Part shown: one piece after another, positions 1 to 9,487 of the stretch
Layout: the number at the start of each line of letters is the position of its first letter
Position numbering within the stretch: the stretch's first letter is position 1
Source of the DNA: Salipiger sp. H15
GTDB lineage: Bacteria; Pseudomonadota; Alphaproteobacteria; Rhodobacterales; Rhodobacteraceae
Length of the DNA stretch: 64,000 nucleotides
Direction: 5' to 3'
Assembly (NCBI RefSeq): GCF_040409955.1
Contig: NZ_CP123385.1
Coordinates: 602,501-666,500, forward strand
Notes under the pieces: model-generated
The model's input: only the letters and a program-made list of their open reading frames with translations
What the model was told of the DNA's origin: nothing
Databases searched by the model: none
Position numbers and translations under genes: made by a program

Positions 1-251
1 CGCCCTACGTGACCGGTACCGAGGGCTATCCCGGGCTGATCGTGCACGGGCCACTGCAGGCGACGCTGCTGGCCCAGATGGCGGCCGACCTGCGCGGCGC
101 GGCCCCGGCGCGGTTCGAGTTCCGCAGCCTCTCGCCGATCTTCGACACGCTGGGCTTCTCTCTCAATGCCCGCGACGAGGGAGAGGTCCTGCACCTCTGG
201 ACCGCCGCCGAGGGCGGGCCCGTCGCCATGCAGGCCGAGGCGCGGTGGTAG
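1..251 (+). CDS. MaoC-like acyl-CoA hydratase, C-terminal part (cut by window edge)
   Basis: The frame is open from the first bases and ends at a TAG at 249-251, so the gene starts outside the window. The readable part carries the stretch EGYPGLIVHGPLQATLL, typical of the FAS1-like dehydratase/MaoC hydratases that include mesaconyl-C4-CoA hydratase and related enoyl-CoA hydratases. These add water across the double bond of CoA thioesters. Only about 82 residues are visible, so the exact substrate cannot be told. It is followed by 132 bp before the LOV gene and is probably a separate transcription unit. Confidence 0.72.
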   Translation, partial: PYVTGTEGYPGLIVHGPLQATLLAQMAADLRGAAPARFEFRSLSPIFDTLGFSLNARDEGEVLHLWTAAEGGPVAMQAEARW

Positions 252-383
252 GGCAAGGGCGCGCCCGCGCGAGATGATTTGCCGCCGATGCCTTGCCTTG
301 GCGACTTGCCGCCGCATGTTCTGTGAAGCGTCCTCTTCCCGGGGGACGCATTTCACGCCCCCGCATGCAACGACACCGCCGAG

Positions 384-932
384 ATGACCCCGCAGGACAG
401 CCTTCCCAGACAGCTCGGCGACTACATCGAAAGATCCGGCATCGCGCTCGCGGTGTCACGGACCGAGGGCGACGCCCCGCTCATCTTGGTGAACGGTGCC
501 TTCTGCACGCTGACCGGCTATTCCCCGGACGAGGCGCTGGGGCGGAACTGCCGCTTTCTGCAGGGAGAGGCCACCACCGAGCAGACGCGCCGCCCGCTGC
601 ACGACTTCGTGCATGGCACCGCGCCCGAAAGCGGTCGCTTCCCGATCATCAACTACCGCAGGGACGGCAGCAGATTTCTCAACTTCGTCTTCATGACCCG
701 GCTTCGCGACCGGAGCGGGCGGGCGCGCTTCATCCTCGCCTCGCAGTTCGACATGACCTCGGCGCTGCGCCGCTCCGGCCTACCGGCCAACGACGAGACG
801 CTGACCCGCGCGCTCAGCGACGTCGAGCAGATCGGCCGGGAATTCGGGCTCGCCATGGTGGGCTCGGCGCAGCTGATCGCGGATTCGGTCGCGATCCTCG
901 CGCGGCTGTCGCTCGACGAAGACACCTCCTGA
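384..932 (+). CDS. Short LOV-domain blue-light photoreceptor
   Basis: This 182-residue protein is mostly one PAS/LOV domain (about residues 12-128) with a helical C-terminal tail. The flavin-adduct motif GRNCRFLQ is intact, with the reactive cysteine at residue 56. The downstream LOV asparagines (N90 in INYRRDG, N100) and glutamine (Q121 in ASQFD) are also present, so FMN binding and a light-driven cysteinyl adduct are expected. There is no kinase or DNA-binding domain; the architecture resembles short LOV proteins such as the Rhodobacter sphaeroides one. It lies 34 bp upstream of a large HWE-kinase gene on the same strand and may feed light input to it. The start at 384 has only a weak Shine-Dalgarno. 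Confidence 0.88.
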   Translation: MTPQDSLPRQLGDYIERSGIALAVSRTEGDAPLILVNGAFCTLTGYSPDEALGRNCRFLQGEATTEQTRRPLHDFVHGTAPESGRFPIINYRRDGSRFLNFVFMTRLRDRSGRARFILASQFDMTSALRRSGLPANDETLTRALSDVEQIGREFGLAMVGSAQLIADSVAILARLSLDEDTS

Positions 933-966
933 CAACGCGCCATCGGGCAAGGACCACGGAACACGC

Positions 967-3900
967 ATGACGAACAAGGACAGGCAGCAGGCCGGGGCCA
1001 CGGAAGGTGACATGGAACGGTTGTGCATCGTCGGCGTCGGCGCTTCGGCCGGCGGGCTCGAGGCGATCCGCGAGATGCTGGCGGAGGCACGGCCCTCGAG
1101 CAATCTTGCCTACGTGGTGATCCAGCACCTCGACCCGAACCACGAGAGCCTGCTGGCCGAGCTGCTGGCGCGCCATACCGAGCTGCGCGTGCGCCAGGCC
1201 TCGGGCGGCGAGAAGATCGCGGCGGGCAATGTCTACATCATCCCGCCGGGCCACGGGCTTTCGGTCACCCGGGGCGTGCTGAACCTTACCGAGTTCGCGC
1301 AGCCGCGCGGGCTGCGGCGGCCGATCGACGATTTCTTCGAGAGCCTCGCGCTCGACCAGGGCCGCTTTGCCGCCTGCGTGATCCTGTCGGGCACCGGGGC
1401 GGACGGCAGCGCCGGGCTGCGGGCGATCAAGGAGCATGGCGGGCTCTGCCTCGTGCAGGAGCCCGGCACGGCGAAATACGACGGCATGCCGACCTCGGCG
1501 CAGAACACCGGGCTGGTGGATTTCGTCCGCCGCCCGGGCGAGATCGTCGAGGCGATCGAGCAGTTCTATGCCCCGACCTTCGAGGGGACCGCCGACCGGC
1601 AGCTGGCGAATACCGTCGAGGCGCATCTCGAGGACATCTGCGGCGTGGTGCGCAACTTCGTCGGGCACGACTTCTCGGGCTACAAGAAGTCGACGCTGAT
1701 CCGCCGGGTGCAGCGCCGCATCCAGGTGCTCGACCTTGCCGACGCCGGGGCCTACCTCAAGCGCGTGCGCTCGGACCCGCGCGAATGCGAGATCCTCTTC
1801 CGCGAGCTGCTGATCAACGTCACCCGCTTCTTCCGCGACCCCGAGCATTTCGAGCGGCTGCGCGAGCTCGCGGTGGTGCCACTGATCCGCAACGCCGGCA
1901 ACGAGGACGAGATCCGCGTCTGGATCCCCGGCTGCTCGAGCGGCGAGGAAGCCTATACCATCGCCATGATCTTCGCCGACGAGGCGCAGAAGCAGAAGCG
2001 GTCGGCGAAGATCCAGATCTTTGCCACCGACATCGACGAGCAGATGCTGCGCATCGCGCGCGAGGCGACCTATCCGCAGTCGGCGCTGGCCGACGTGCCC
2101 GAGGAGATGCGCGACCTCTATACCATCGCGCTCGACGGGCGGTTCCGCGTCTCGGCGCGGATCCGCGACATGATCCGCTTCTCGGTGCATTCGATCGTGC
2201 GCGACCCGCCGTTCTCGAACATCGACCTGATCTCCTGCCGGAACCTGCTGATCTACTTCGGCGACCAGCTGCAGGCGACGGCGCTGCCGATCTTCCACTA
2301 CGCGCTGAAGCCCGGGGCGACGCTGTTCCTCGGCCCGTCCGAGACGGTGGGCCGGCACGATCACGTGTTCAAGCCGCTCGACCAGGGCGCGCGCATCTTC
2401 CGGCGCAACAACGGCCGGCCCGAGTATCCGCTGCACCTGCGCGCGGCGCAGCGCGGCGTGCCGCAGGGCCGCCGCCACGCCGCCGAGGATGCCGAGCCCC
2501 CGGCCCGGCTCGACTGGCAGGAGAGCGACGCGGCCGAGCGCATCCTCGCGGTCTACGCGCCGCCCACCCTGCGGGTGACGCCGCGCGGCGAGATCCTGCG
2601 CGCGACCGGGCGGCTGGGGAAATACCTCGAGGTGACGCCCGGCCCCGAGAACGACAATTTCGCGCCCTCGCTGGCCCGCTCCGGCGTGCGCGAGGCGCTG
2701 TCGGCGATCCTGCGGCAGGTGGCGCGCAGCAAGAGCCGGACGATCTCGCGCGATCTGTCGGCGCAGTCCGAGTTCGGCACGCAGGCCTTCGACCTCATCG
2801 CCGACCCGCTCGAGGATGGCAGCATCCTGCTGGTCTTCCGCGAGCGCGACCGTTTCGCGCCGCGCGAGGATGACGGGTTCGAGGAACTCGACCCCACCGA
2901 CAGCCACGTGCAGAGCCTCGAGCACGAGCTGCGCGACACCCGCGCCCGACTGCACACCACGGTGGAGGAGCTGGAGACCGCGAACGAGGAGCTGAAGAGC
3001 TCGAACGAGGAAATGATGTCGATGAACGAGGAGCTGCAGTCGACCAACGAGGAACTCTCGACGGTCAACGACGAGCTCAAGAGCAAGGTCGATGAGCTAT
3101 CGGTGGCCAATGCCGATCTGACCAACTTCTTCGCCTCGACCGCGCTGCCGCTGGTGGTGGTCGACTCCAAGATGGCGATCCGCAACTTCACCGACGCGAT
3201 CCAGTCGATCTACCCGTTCCGCGGCACCGACCGCGGCCGCCCGCTGGCCGAGGTGACCAGCTCGCTGCGCCGCAACGAGGAGGTGCTGCAGGCGATCGGC
3301 GAGGTGATGCGCAACGGCGAGCTGCGCCACATGCGGGTCAGCGACCGCGCCGAGGACCGCACCTGGTCGCTGGTCATCACCCCCTATCGCAGCCGCGACG
3401 GCGACCTGAACGGCGCGACGCTGGTGTTCACCGAGGTGACCGACGCGCTGCGGCTCGAGGCGGCGCTCAAGCACGAGGGCGAGCGGCTGCGGCTGGCGCT
3501 CGACGTCTCGGGGCTGGCGGTCTGGGAGTGCGATCCGCGCGGCGGCACGGTGACGCTCGACGACAGCGGCTGCGCACTGCTCGGCTTCGACGACCACCGG
3601 CTGCCGCTGGAGCGGCTGCTGCAGTCCGTCGAGGAGGAGAGCCGCGCCGCGGTGCGCCACGCGCTCGACGAGGCGCTCGAGGAGGGCGCGCCGATCGACG
3701 TGGTGGCGCGTCTCGGCGGCACCACCGCGCACGCGCGCTCGATCCAGTTCGTCGGCCGGCGCATCGCCACGCCGCGGGCCGAGCGGGTGCTGGGCGTGCT
3801 CTTCGACGTGACCGAGGAGCAGGACGCCAAGGACGTGCGCGAGATGATGCTGCGCGAGATGAACCACCGGGTGAAGAACATGTTCTCGATCATCTCGAGC

Positions 3901-4413
3901 ATGGTGCGGATGGCCGGGCGCAAGGCCGACTCCGTCCCCGACCTCGTGAACGGGGTGCAGTCGCGGATCAACGCGCTGGCGCGCTCGCACGACCTGACGC
4001 AGAAGACCCCGCGCGGGCGCAAGTTCGGGCTCGAGGACGCGATCCGCGCCTCGCTGGAGCCCTACCGGGGCGATGCGCCGCTGCTGCCCGGCGGCCCCGA
4101 GGTGCCGGTGGCGACGCACGAGCTGACCTCGCTGTCGCTGCTGCTGCACGAATGGTCCACCAATGCCGCCAAGTACGGCGTGCTGGGGCACAGTCCCGGC
4201 CGGCTCGAGGTGGGCTGGAAACGCGATGGCGAGTTTGTCGAACTCGTGTGGAACGAAATCCACGATGCCCGGGTTGACCCCGACGACGGTGAGGCAGGAT
4301 TCGGATCGACTCTGGTCCAGCTCTCTGCCGTCCAGCTTGGCGGCACGGTTTCCGTCGGCTTCGGCGACTACGAAAGAAGGATGGTGCTGCGCTATGTCCC
4401 TGACGAGCAGTGA
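967..4413 (+). CDS. CheB-CheR-PAS-HWE sensor histidine kinase fusion
   Basis: The 1148-residue protein joins several signalling modules. Residues about 18-200 are a CheB methylesterase domain with the Ser-His-Asp set S27 (GASAGG), H54 (QHLDP) and D146 (GTGADGS). Residues about 215-480 are a CheR methyltransferase domain with the SAM site [11 protein letters not shown] at 321-331. A coiled coil rich in EELxSxNEEL repeats covers about 640-715, followed by two PAS-like segments. The C-terminus is an HWE kinase: phosphoacceptor H967 in [18 protein letters not shown] at 1061-1071 and the W1095-x-E1097 signature. No membrane segment is seen, so it is cytoplasmic. Its end overlaps the following response regulator, which is its likely phosphorylation partner. 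The upstream LOV protein may be the sensor input. Confidence 0.93.
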   Translation: MTNKDRQQAGATEGDMERLCIVGVGASAGGLEAIREMLAEARPSSNLAYVVIQHLDPNHESLLAELLARHTELRVRQASGGEKIAAGNVYIIPPGHGLSVTRGVLNLTEFAQPRGLRRPIDDFFESLALDQGRFAACVILSGTGADGSAGLRAIKEHGGLCLVQEPGTAKYDGMPTSAQNTGLVDFVRRPGEIVEAIEQFYAPTFEGTADRQLANTVEAHLEDICGVVRNFVGHDFSGYKKSTLIRRVQRRIQVLDLADAGAYLKRVRSDPRECEILFRELLINVTRFFRDPEHFERLRELAVVPLIRNAGNEDEIRVWIPGCSSGEEAYTIAMIFADEAQKQKRSAKIQIFATDIDEQMLRIAREATYPQSALADVPEEMRDLYTIALDGRFRVSARIRDMIRFSVHSIVRDPPFSNIDLISCRNLLIYFGDQLQATALPIFHYALKPGATLFLGPSETVGRHDHVFKPLDQGARIFRRNNGRPEYPLHLRAAQRGVPQGRRHAAEDAEPPARLDWQESDAAERILAVYAPPTLRVTPRGEILRATGRLGKYLEVTPGPENDNFAPSLARSGVREALSAILRQVARSKSRTISRDLSAQSEFGTQAFDLIADPLEDGSILLVFRERDRFAPREDDGFEELDPTDSHVQSLEHELRDTRARLHTTVEELETANEELKSSNEEMMSMNEELQSTNEELSTVNDELKSKVDELSVANADLTNFFASTALPLVVVDSKMAIRNFTDAIQSIYPFRGTDRGRPLAEVTSSLRRNEEVLQAIGEVMRNGELRHMRVSDRAEDRTWSLVITPYRSRDGDLNGATLVFTEVTDALRLEAALKHEGERLRLALDVSGLAVWECDPRGGTVTLDDSGCALLGFDDHRLPLERLLQSVEEESRAAVRHALDEALEEGAPIDVVARLGGTTAHARSIQFVGRRIATPRAERVLGVLFDVTEEQDAKDVREMMLREMNHRVKNMFSIISSMVRMAGRKADSVPDLVNGVQSRINALARSHDLTQKTPRGRKFGLEDAIRASLEPYRGDAPLLPGGPEVPVATHELTSLSLLLHEWSTNAAKYGVLGHSPGRLEVGWKRDGEFVELVWNEIHDARVDPDDGEAGFGSTLVQLSAVQLGGTVSVGFGDYERRMVLRYVPDEQ

Positions 4414-4786
4414 GAAGACCCCGGCCCGGGGGCGTGTGATGATCTGCGAGGACGAGGTGATCGTCGCGATGGACCTGCAGATGCTCGTCGAGGAGTTCGG
4501 TTACGAGGTGATCGGCCCCTTCCCCGGGCTGCGCGAGGCCTTTGCCGCGCTCGGCTCGGAGCGGCCGGACATCGCGCTGCTCGACGTGCGGCTGAAGGAT
4601 GGCGAGGTCTTCCCGCTCGCCGACCGGCTGCGCGAGATGGGGGTCGGGCTGGTGTTCCAGTCGGGCCATGTCTACGACGACGAGATCCACGCCAAGTACC
4701 CGCAGGCGGGCTGCTGCCTCAAACCGATCAACCCGGCGGGCCTGCGCACCGCGCTGCAGAGCGCCGCGACGCTCGGCAGCGCCTGA
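4394..4786 (+). CDS. Single-domain response regulator
   Basis: The ATG at 4394 lies inside the last codons of the kinase gene (20-bp overlap), implying translational coupling. The 130-residue product is a bare receiver domain: acidic pocket E19-D20-E21, phosphoacceptor D64 in LLDVRLKD, serine switch residue S90 and lysine K110 in CLKP. There is no output domain, so it probably works as a phosphate relay or sink, or by protein binding, as do the receivers paired with HWE kinases in alphaproteobacteria. A longer upstream frame is a shadow of the kinase. The gene converges with the HupE-like gene 15 bp away. Confidence 0.9.
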   Translation: MSLTSSEKTPARGRVMICEDEVIVAMDLQMLVEEFGYEVIGPFPGLREAFAALGSERPDIALLDVRLKDGEVFPLADRLREMGVGLVFQSGHVYDDEIHAKYPQAGCCLKPINPAGLRTALQSAATLGSA

Positions 4787-4801
4787 CCCCGTACCCGACG
4801 C

Positions 4802-5377
4802 TCAGCCCGGCAGCACCACGGCCATCGCCCCGACGGCGATGAGCCACGAGGCCGCGACCGCCCCGGCGACGCGGCCGAGCCGCGCCTGCACGAGATCGAC
4901 CAGCCCCCATGCCAGCAGCACGAAGGCGGCGATGCCGAGCCCCGCGCCGAGTGCCCCGGGCAGGCCCTCGCGCGTCAGCACCGCGGCGTCGCCCGCCAGC
5001 GCCGCCAGCGCCCCGCCCGCCATGGCGAGCCCCGCCAGCAGGGCGCGCGGCAGCGCCCTCCCCCAGAGCGCCAGCGCCCCGAGCCCGAGCGCGGCCAGCG
5101 CCGTGACGCGCAGCGGCGGCGCGAGCTCGGGCCGGAGTCCGTGCAGGAGGATCGCCGCCGCCCCCGCCAGCACCAGCGCCGGGTAGGCGAGGCGCACCGC
5201 GCCGAGCGGCTGGCGCGCCAGCAGCACCGCCACCGCCGTCAGCAGCAGCGTCTGCGCCGGGGCCATGACCGGGTGCAGCAGCCCCGCGTAGAAGGGCCCG
5301 AGGTCGCCGAAGGCGTCATGCGCCAGCGCCGCCCGCGGCATCAGCGCAAGCGGTGCGGCAAGGGCGAGGCGCCGCAT
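4802..5377 (-). CDS. HupE/UreJ-like membrane protein (second copy)
   Basis: This 191-residue protein starts with a signal-like hydrophobic segment ending in ALAHD and has about six hydrophobic helices. Its composition and the LLHPVMAP segment resemble HupE/UreJ proteins, membrane proteins linked to nickel or cobalt uptake. The full HPxxGxDHxxxM motif of its neighbour is degraded here: the aspartate-histidine pair is missing, so metal binding may be altered. It begins 2 bp after the stop of the intact hupE-like gene and is surely cotranscribed with it. No urease or hydrogenase gene is in the window. Confidence 0.66.
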   Translation of the reverse strand: MRRLALAAPLALMPRAALAHDAFGDLGPFYAGLLHPVMAPAQTLLLTAVAVLLARQPLGAVRLAYPALVLAGAAAILLHGLRPELAPPLRVTALAALGLGALALWGRALPRALLAGLAMAGGALAALAGDAAVLTREGLPGALGAGLGIAAFVLLAWGLVDLVQARLGRVAGAVAASWLIAVGAMAVVLPG

Positions 5378-5379
5378 GG

Positions 5380-5976
5380 TCAGATCGCGCCGGTCAGGAA
5401 GCCCGCGCCCAGCGCCGCGATCACCCCGCCCGCGCCGCGCACGGCGATGGCCCCGGCGCGCGACCGGGTCAGCATGCCGAAGGCGATGCCGCAGAGGTGC
5501 AGGAGCCCGGTGCCGATCACGAAGCCTCCGGCATAGGCCAGCGGGCTGACCGCGCCCGGCATCTCGGTGCCATGGGCGTGGCCGTGGAACACCGCGAAGA
5601 CCGCGACGATGACCGCCGCCACCGGCAGCGGCGGGCGCGCGGCGAAGAGCACCGCGAGGCCGATCACCAGCCCCGAGGCGGCGATGCCGGTCTCGATCCC
5701 CGGCAGCGGCACGCCCGCCGCGCCGAGCGCCCCTCCGAGCGCCATGACCAGCGGGAAGGTGACCGGCAGCAGCCAGACCGCCGGCTGCCCGAGGAAGGCG
5801 CCCCAGAGCCCGACCGCCACCATGGCGATCACGTGGTCCCAGCCGAGGATCGGGTGCAGGAAGCCGGTGACGAAGCCGCCCGCGGCGGCTTCGCCGGCAT
5901 GGGCGAAGGCGGGCGAGGCAAGGCTCACGGCGGCGAGGCAGAGCGCCGCGGCGGCGGCCAGCTGTCTGGAATACAT
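5380..5976 (-). CDS. hupE: HupE/UreJ family membrane protein (probable metal permease)
   Basis: The 198-residue protein has a cleavable-looking N-terminal segment (ending PAFAHAG), then the family motif HPILGWDHVIAM and a second histidine motif FHGHAHGTE, within six predicted hydrophobic helices. HupE/UreJ proteins mediate Ni(II) or Co(II) uptake for hydrogenase, urease or cobalamin systems. It is the first gene of a two-gene operon with a diverged paralogue. The gene symbol reflects family resemblance; the metal carried here is not shown by the sequence. Confidence 0.84.
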   Translation of the reverse strand: MYSRQLAAAAALCLAAVSLASPAFAHAGEAAAGGFVTGFLHPILGWDHVIAMVAVGLWGAFLGQPAVWLLPVTFPLVMALGGALGAAGVPLPGIETGIAASGLVIGLAVLFAARPPLPVAAVIVAVFAVFHGHAHGTEMPGAVSPLAYAGGFVIGTGLLHLCGIAFGMLTRSRAGAIAVRGAGGVIAALGAGFLTGAI

Positions 5977-6063
5977 GGTAAAATCCCTATGCGAAATCGG
6001 ATGTCTGGCGCGCGGAGACTGCCACCTCCCGCAGCGGAAGGCCAGCCCGTTCGGGCGCGCGGC

Positions 6064-6708
6064 TCAGGGCTCGCGGCGCGAGAGGATGTCGGCCAGCACG
6101 ATGTAGGAGGCCGCCACGTGGCCGCGCATCAGCCCGCGCACCGCCTCGGCATCCTGCGCCATGATCGCCTGCGCGATGGCGTCATGCTCGGCGCGCGAGG
6201 TCGACAGGCGCGAGGTGTCGACGTGGAAATTCGCCGCCCGCCACGCCTGCGTGCGCAGGTTCAGCTCGTCCAGCACCGCCGCCAGCGCGGCATTGCGCGC
6301 GCCGGTCTTGAGCGTGGCGTGGAAGCGGGCGTTGATCGTGCCGTAGCGCTCGGCATCGTCGCCGCAGGACCGGCCCTCCTCGAGGATCGCCAGCATGTGC
6401 CGCCGCTCGATCTCGGTCATCCGGTGCGCCGCGAGCGCCGCCAGCACGCTTTCCACCTCGCCTACCGCCTCGAAGAGCTCGGCAAGGTCGCTGACCTTCA
6501 TCCGCCGCACGACGAAGGCGCGGCGCGCGCCGCGCTCGGCGAGGCTCGCCTGCTCGAGCCGGTGCAGCGCCTCGCGCACCGGGGTGCGCGACACGCCGAA
6601 CTGCTCGGCCAGCGCCTGTTCGGCCAGCGGCTCGCCGGGCTTCATCCGGCCCGCGACGATGCGGTCCACGAGGGTGTCGAAGATGCTTTCTGCCGTCCGA
6701 ATAATCAC
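6064..6708 (-). CDS. GntR/FCD-family transcriptional regulator
   Basis: The 214-residue protein has an N-terminal winged helix (LAEQFGVSRTPVREALHRLE, about residues 28-47) followed by an all-helical FCD ligand domain with the spaced His residues NARFHATL, AEHDAI and RGHVAAS that usually hold a metal. I chose the GTG at 6708 because the frame upstream has no good start and the helix begins just after it. It is divergent from the peptide-type ABC importer at 6927, and a GTATAC-centred palindrome lies between them, so it probably controls that transporter and itself. The ligand is unknown. Confidence 0.85.
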   Translation of the reverse strand: MIIRTAESIFDTLVDRIVAGRMKPGEPLAEQALAEQFGVSRTPVREALHRLEQASLAERGARRAFVVRRMKVSDLAELFEAVGEVESVLAALAAHRMTEIERRHMLAILEEGRSCGDDAERYGTINARFHATLKTGARNAALAAVLDELNLRTQAWRAANFHVDTSRLSTSRAEHDAIAQAIMAQDAEAVRGLMRGHVAASYIVLADILSRREP

Positions 6709-6750
6709 GCGCGAACTGTCCCAGCTGAAATGAACACTTTTACCTTGTTT

Positions 6751-6760
6751 ATGTATACAT
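6751..6760. promoter_or_regulatory. Candidate GntR operator, ATGTATACAT
   Basis: A perfect 10-bp palindrome sits in the divergent region between the GntR/FCD gene and the ABC importer operon, in an AT-rich stretch (6730-6765) that contrasts with its surroundings. FCD-type GntR regulators often bind short palindromes with a GT-N-AC core. Assignment is by position and symmetry only. Confidence 0.55.
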
Positions 6761-6926
6761 GTCTCCGCAACCTGAAGCCACGTGACGATGGGCCGGCACA
6801 GGAGGAAACCGGAAAAATGCCGACCGATTGGGCTCATGACCCCCGAATCCGGATCAACCGGACAGGCTGGGCCCGATGCACTCGTCCGGACATGGGAGGA
6901 GACCATGCCAACAGGAGAGACAAGAC

Positions 6927-8534
6927 ATGACGCAAGTCGACCACAAGAAAGTGCTGGCCGAGCGCCTCTCGGCCAAGCTCGGCCGCCGCGCCGTGCTCAA
7001 GGGGCTGGGGGCGGGCATCGTCGCCGCGACCAGCGCCGGGTCCTTCCCCGCGATCGCGCGGGCGCAGCAGAGCGGTCACCTCAAGATCGCCTCGGTCAAG
7101 GTGATCGACACGCTTGATCCGCATTTCACCGGCTTCCTGTCGGCGATCCAGATCATCAACAACATCCACAACGGGCTGCTCAAGATCGCCTATGACGGCG
7201 AGAAGGTGACCTTCGAGCCCGATCTGGCCGAGACCTGGGATCTCGAGGACGACAAGACCCACGTCTTCAAGCTGCGCGCGGGCGTCAAGTTCCACGACGG
7301 CACGCCCTGCGACGCCGAGGCGGTGAAGTTCTCGCTGCTGCGGGTGAAGGAAGGCGAGCCCAAGTCGCCGCACGCCTGGAAGCTGGAGCTGCTGCAGGAG
7401 ATCGAGGTGGTCGATGCGCTGACGGTCAAGCTGCACTTCTCCGAGCCCTATGCCTTCCTGCCCGTCGCCCTGACCGGCTCCACCGGCCGCGCCGGGACCA
7501 TCGTCAGCCCCGCCGCCGTGGAGAAATACGGCGCGGATTACGGCCGCAACCCGGTCGGCACCGGCCCGTTCAAGTTCGTCTCGTGGCGCGAGAACGACGC
7601 CATCGAGCTCGAGGCCAACACCGAGTATTTCGAGCCGGACATGCCCAAGCTCGAGCGCGTCACCTTCGTGCTGATGAACGAGGCCTCGACGGCGCTTGCC
7701 GCGCTCATGTCGGGGCAGATCCACGGCATGACCGACTGCCCGATGCAGCTGGTCGACCAGGTCGACGCCTTCCCCAAGGCGACGCTCTACGGCGAGATCG
7801 AGGGCAACTACACCTTCGTCGGCATGAACTGCAAGAAAGGCCCCTTCACCGACATCAACCTGCGCCGCGCCGTCGCCTGGGCGCTCGACCGCGACAAGCT
7901 GGTGAAGCAGGCCTATTTCGGCCGGGCGCAAAAGGCCTTCACCCCGATCTCGCCGCCCATGACCGGCTTCTTCGACCCCGAGATCGCGACCTCGGGCCGT
8001 GGCCAGTGGTTCGACCTCGAGAAGGCCAAGGAGTTCCGCGCCAAGGCCGAGACCCAGGGCGAGATCGAGGTGACCTACATGATGGCCGAGCGCGGCCCGG
8101 TCGGCACCCGCATCGCGCAGACCGTCGCACCGATGCTGGCCGAGATCGGCATCAAGGTGAAGCTCGAGCTGATCGAGCCCGCCGCCTGGCTCAAGCGCCG
8201 CAACGAGGGCGACTTCGACCTCTATGACTTCGAATGGGTGGCCGACCTCGACCCCGACGAGACCATCTACCCCGAGTTCAAGTCGGACGGCGCGTGGAAC
8301 TTCTGCGGCTGGGTCAACACCGAGTTCGACAGCCTGTGCAAGCAGGCGCAGGTGGTGCTGGGCACCGAAGAGCGGGCCAAGCTCTACTACGCGGCGGAGG
8401 ACCTGCTGATGGACGAGGCGCCGATCGCGATCATGGCGCACATGCCGATCTACAAGGTGTTCTCGGACAAGGTGCAGGGCTTCAACTACATCCCCGCCGA
8501 CCTCGTGAACCTGCATACGGTCAGCCTCGCCTGA
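6927..8534 (+). CDS. ABC transporter substrate-binding protein, family 5 (peptide/opine type)
   Basis: The 535-residue protein is an extracytoplasmic solute-binding protein of the DppA/OppA family. The N-terminus has a twin-arginine-like signal (GRRAVLKGLG, residues 19-28) with probable cleavage after ARA at residue 46. Family features such as LDPHFTGF near the mature N-terminus and the NPVGTGPFKF segment are present. I chose the ATG at 6927, which follows a GGAGAGA ribosome site; the longer frame has no such site. It heads a five-gene importer operon, with the next gene overlapping by 1 bp. The substrate may be a peptide or gamma-glutamyl compound, given the gamma-glutamyltransferase gene at the operon end, but that is inference. 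Confidence 0.92.
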   Translation: MTQVDHKKVLAERLSAKLGRRAVLKGLGAGIVAATSAGSFPAIARAQQSGHLKIASVKVIDTLDPHFTGFLSAIQIINNIHNGLLKIAYDGEKVTFEPDLAETWDLEDDKTHVFKLRAGVKFHDGTPCDAEAVKFSLLRVKEGEPKSPHAWKLELLQEIEVVDALTVKLHFSEPYAFLPVALTGSTGRAGTIVSPAAVEKYGADYGRNPVGTGPFKFVSWRENDAIELEANTEYFEPDMPKLERVTFVLMNEASTALAALMSGQIHGMTDCPMQLVDQVDAFPKATLYGEIEGNYTFVGMNCKKGPFTDINLRRAVAWALDRDKLVKQAYFGRAQKAFTPISPPMTGFFDPEIATSGRGQWFDLEKAKEFRAKAETQGEIEVTYMMAERGPVGTRIAQTVAPMLAEIGIKVKLELIEPAAWLKRRNEGDFDLYDFEWVADLDPDETIYPEFKSDGAWNFCGWVNTEFDSLCKQAQVVLGTEERAKLYYAAEDLLMDEAPIAIMAHMPIYKVFSDKVQGFNYIPADLVNLHTVSLA

Positions 8535-9487
8535 TGCTGCTGGTCCAGACCCTCGGAAAAATCGGGCAGACGCTCGTCGTGCTGTTCATCGTCTCGGTTG
8601 CCACCTTCGGACTTCTGAAGCTGGCGCCGGGAGACCCGGTGCAGATCATGCTCGGGTCCGAATACTCGCAGGAGTCCTATGACTCGCTCACCGCCGAAAT
8701 GGGTCTGGACCGGCCCTTCCTGGCACAATACGCCGACTGGGCGCTGAACTTCGTGTCGGGCGACTGGGGCACCTCCTTCGTCGCCCGCACCGACATCTTC
8801 ACCTATGCCTTCAAGGAGGCGCTGCCGGTGACGCTGACGCTGGCGAGCTTCTCGCTGGTCTTCGCGGTGCTGATCGGCGTGCCGCTGGGGGTGCTCTCGG
8901 CGGTGAAGAAGGACACCGCCTTCGACGCGGGCTCGGCGGTCTTTGCCCTGACCGGCACCGCCTTTCCGTCGTTCCTGCTGGGCATCCTGCTGATCTGGTT
9001 CTTCGGGGTCCGGCTCGGCTGGTTCCCGGTGATGGGCTACGTCTCGCCCTGGGAGGATTTCTGGACCGGGGTCTACCACATGATCCTGCCGGGCCTGACG
9101 CTTTCCACCTACTTCATCGCGATGATCACGCGGCTGACCCGCGCGACGCTGATCGAGGTGCTCGACCAGCCCTACATCGCCGCCGCCCGCGCGCGGGGCG
9201 AGCCGGGCTGGCGGGTGATCTGGGTGCATGGGGTGCGCAACATCGCCATGCCGCTGGTGACCATCCTCGGGCTGCAGCTCGGCACGCTGCTGCAGGGCAC
9301 GGTGCTGACCGAGACGGTATTCAACCTGCCCGGCATCGGCCAGATGCTGACCTCGGCGGTGCTGGGGCGCGAATACATGGTGGTGCAGGCGGGGGTGATG
9401 ATGACCGCCTTCCTCTTCATCGGGGTCAACCTGCTGGTCGACCTCTCCTACCCGATCCTCGACCCCAGACTGAGAGATCGCAAATGA
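8534..9487 (+). CDS. ABC transporter permease, DppB type
   Basis: The start ATG overlaps the stop of the binding-protein gene (TGATG). The 317-residue product has six predicted membrane helices and the inner-membrane permease loop ARARGEPGWRVIWVHGVRN, the EAA-like motif that docks the ATPase. It matches the first permease of dipeptide/oligopeptide importers (DppB/OppB). It pairs with the DppC-type permease that follows with a 4-bp overlap. Confidence 0.93.
   Translation: MLLVQTLGKIGQTLVVLFIVSVATFGLLKLAPGDPVQIMLGSEYSQESYDSLTAEMGLDRPFLAQYADWALNFVSGDWGTSFVARTDIFTYAFKEALPVTLTLASFSLVFAVLIGVPLGVLSAVKKDTAFDAGSAVFALTGTAFPSFLLGILLIWFFGVRLGWFPVMGYVSPWEDFWTGVYHMILPGLTLSTYFIAMITRLTRATLIEVLDQPYIAAARARGEPGWRVIWVHGVRNIAMPLVTILGLQLGTLLQGTVLTETVFNLPGIGQMLTSAVLGREYMVVQAGVMMTAFLFIGVNLLVDLSYPILDPRLRDRK

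Noticed and set aside
814..2955. A 713-residue minus-strand frame
   Set aside because: It lies opposite the CheB-CheR domains, whose catalytic motifs are intact on the plus strand. The composition is that of a shadow frame.
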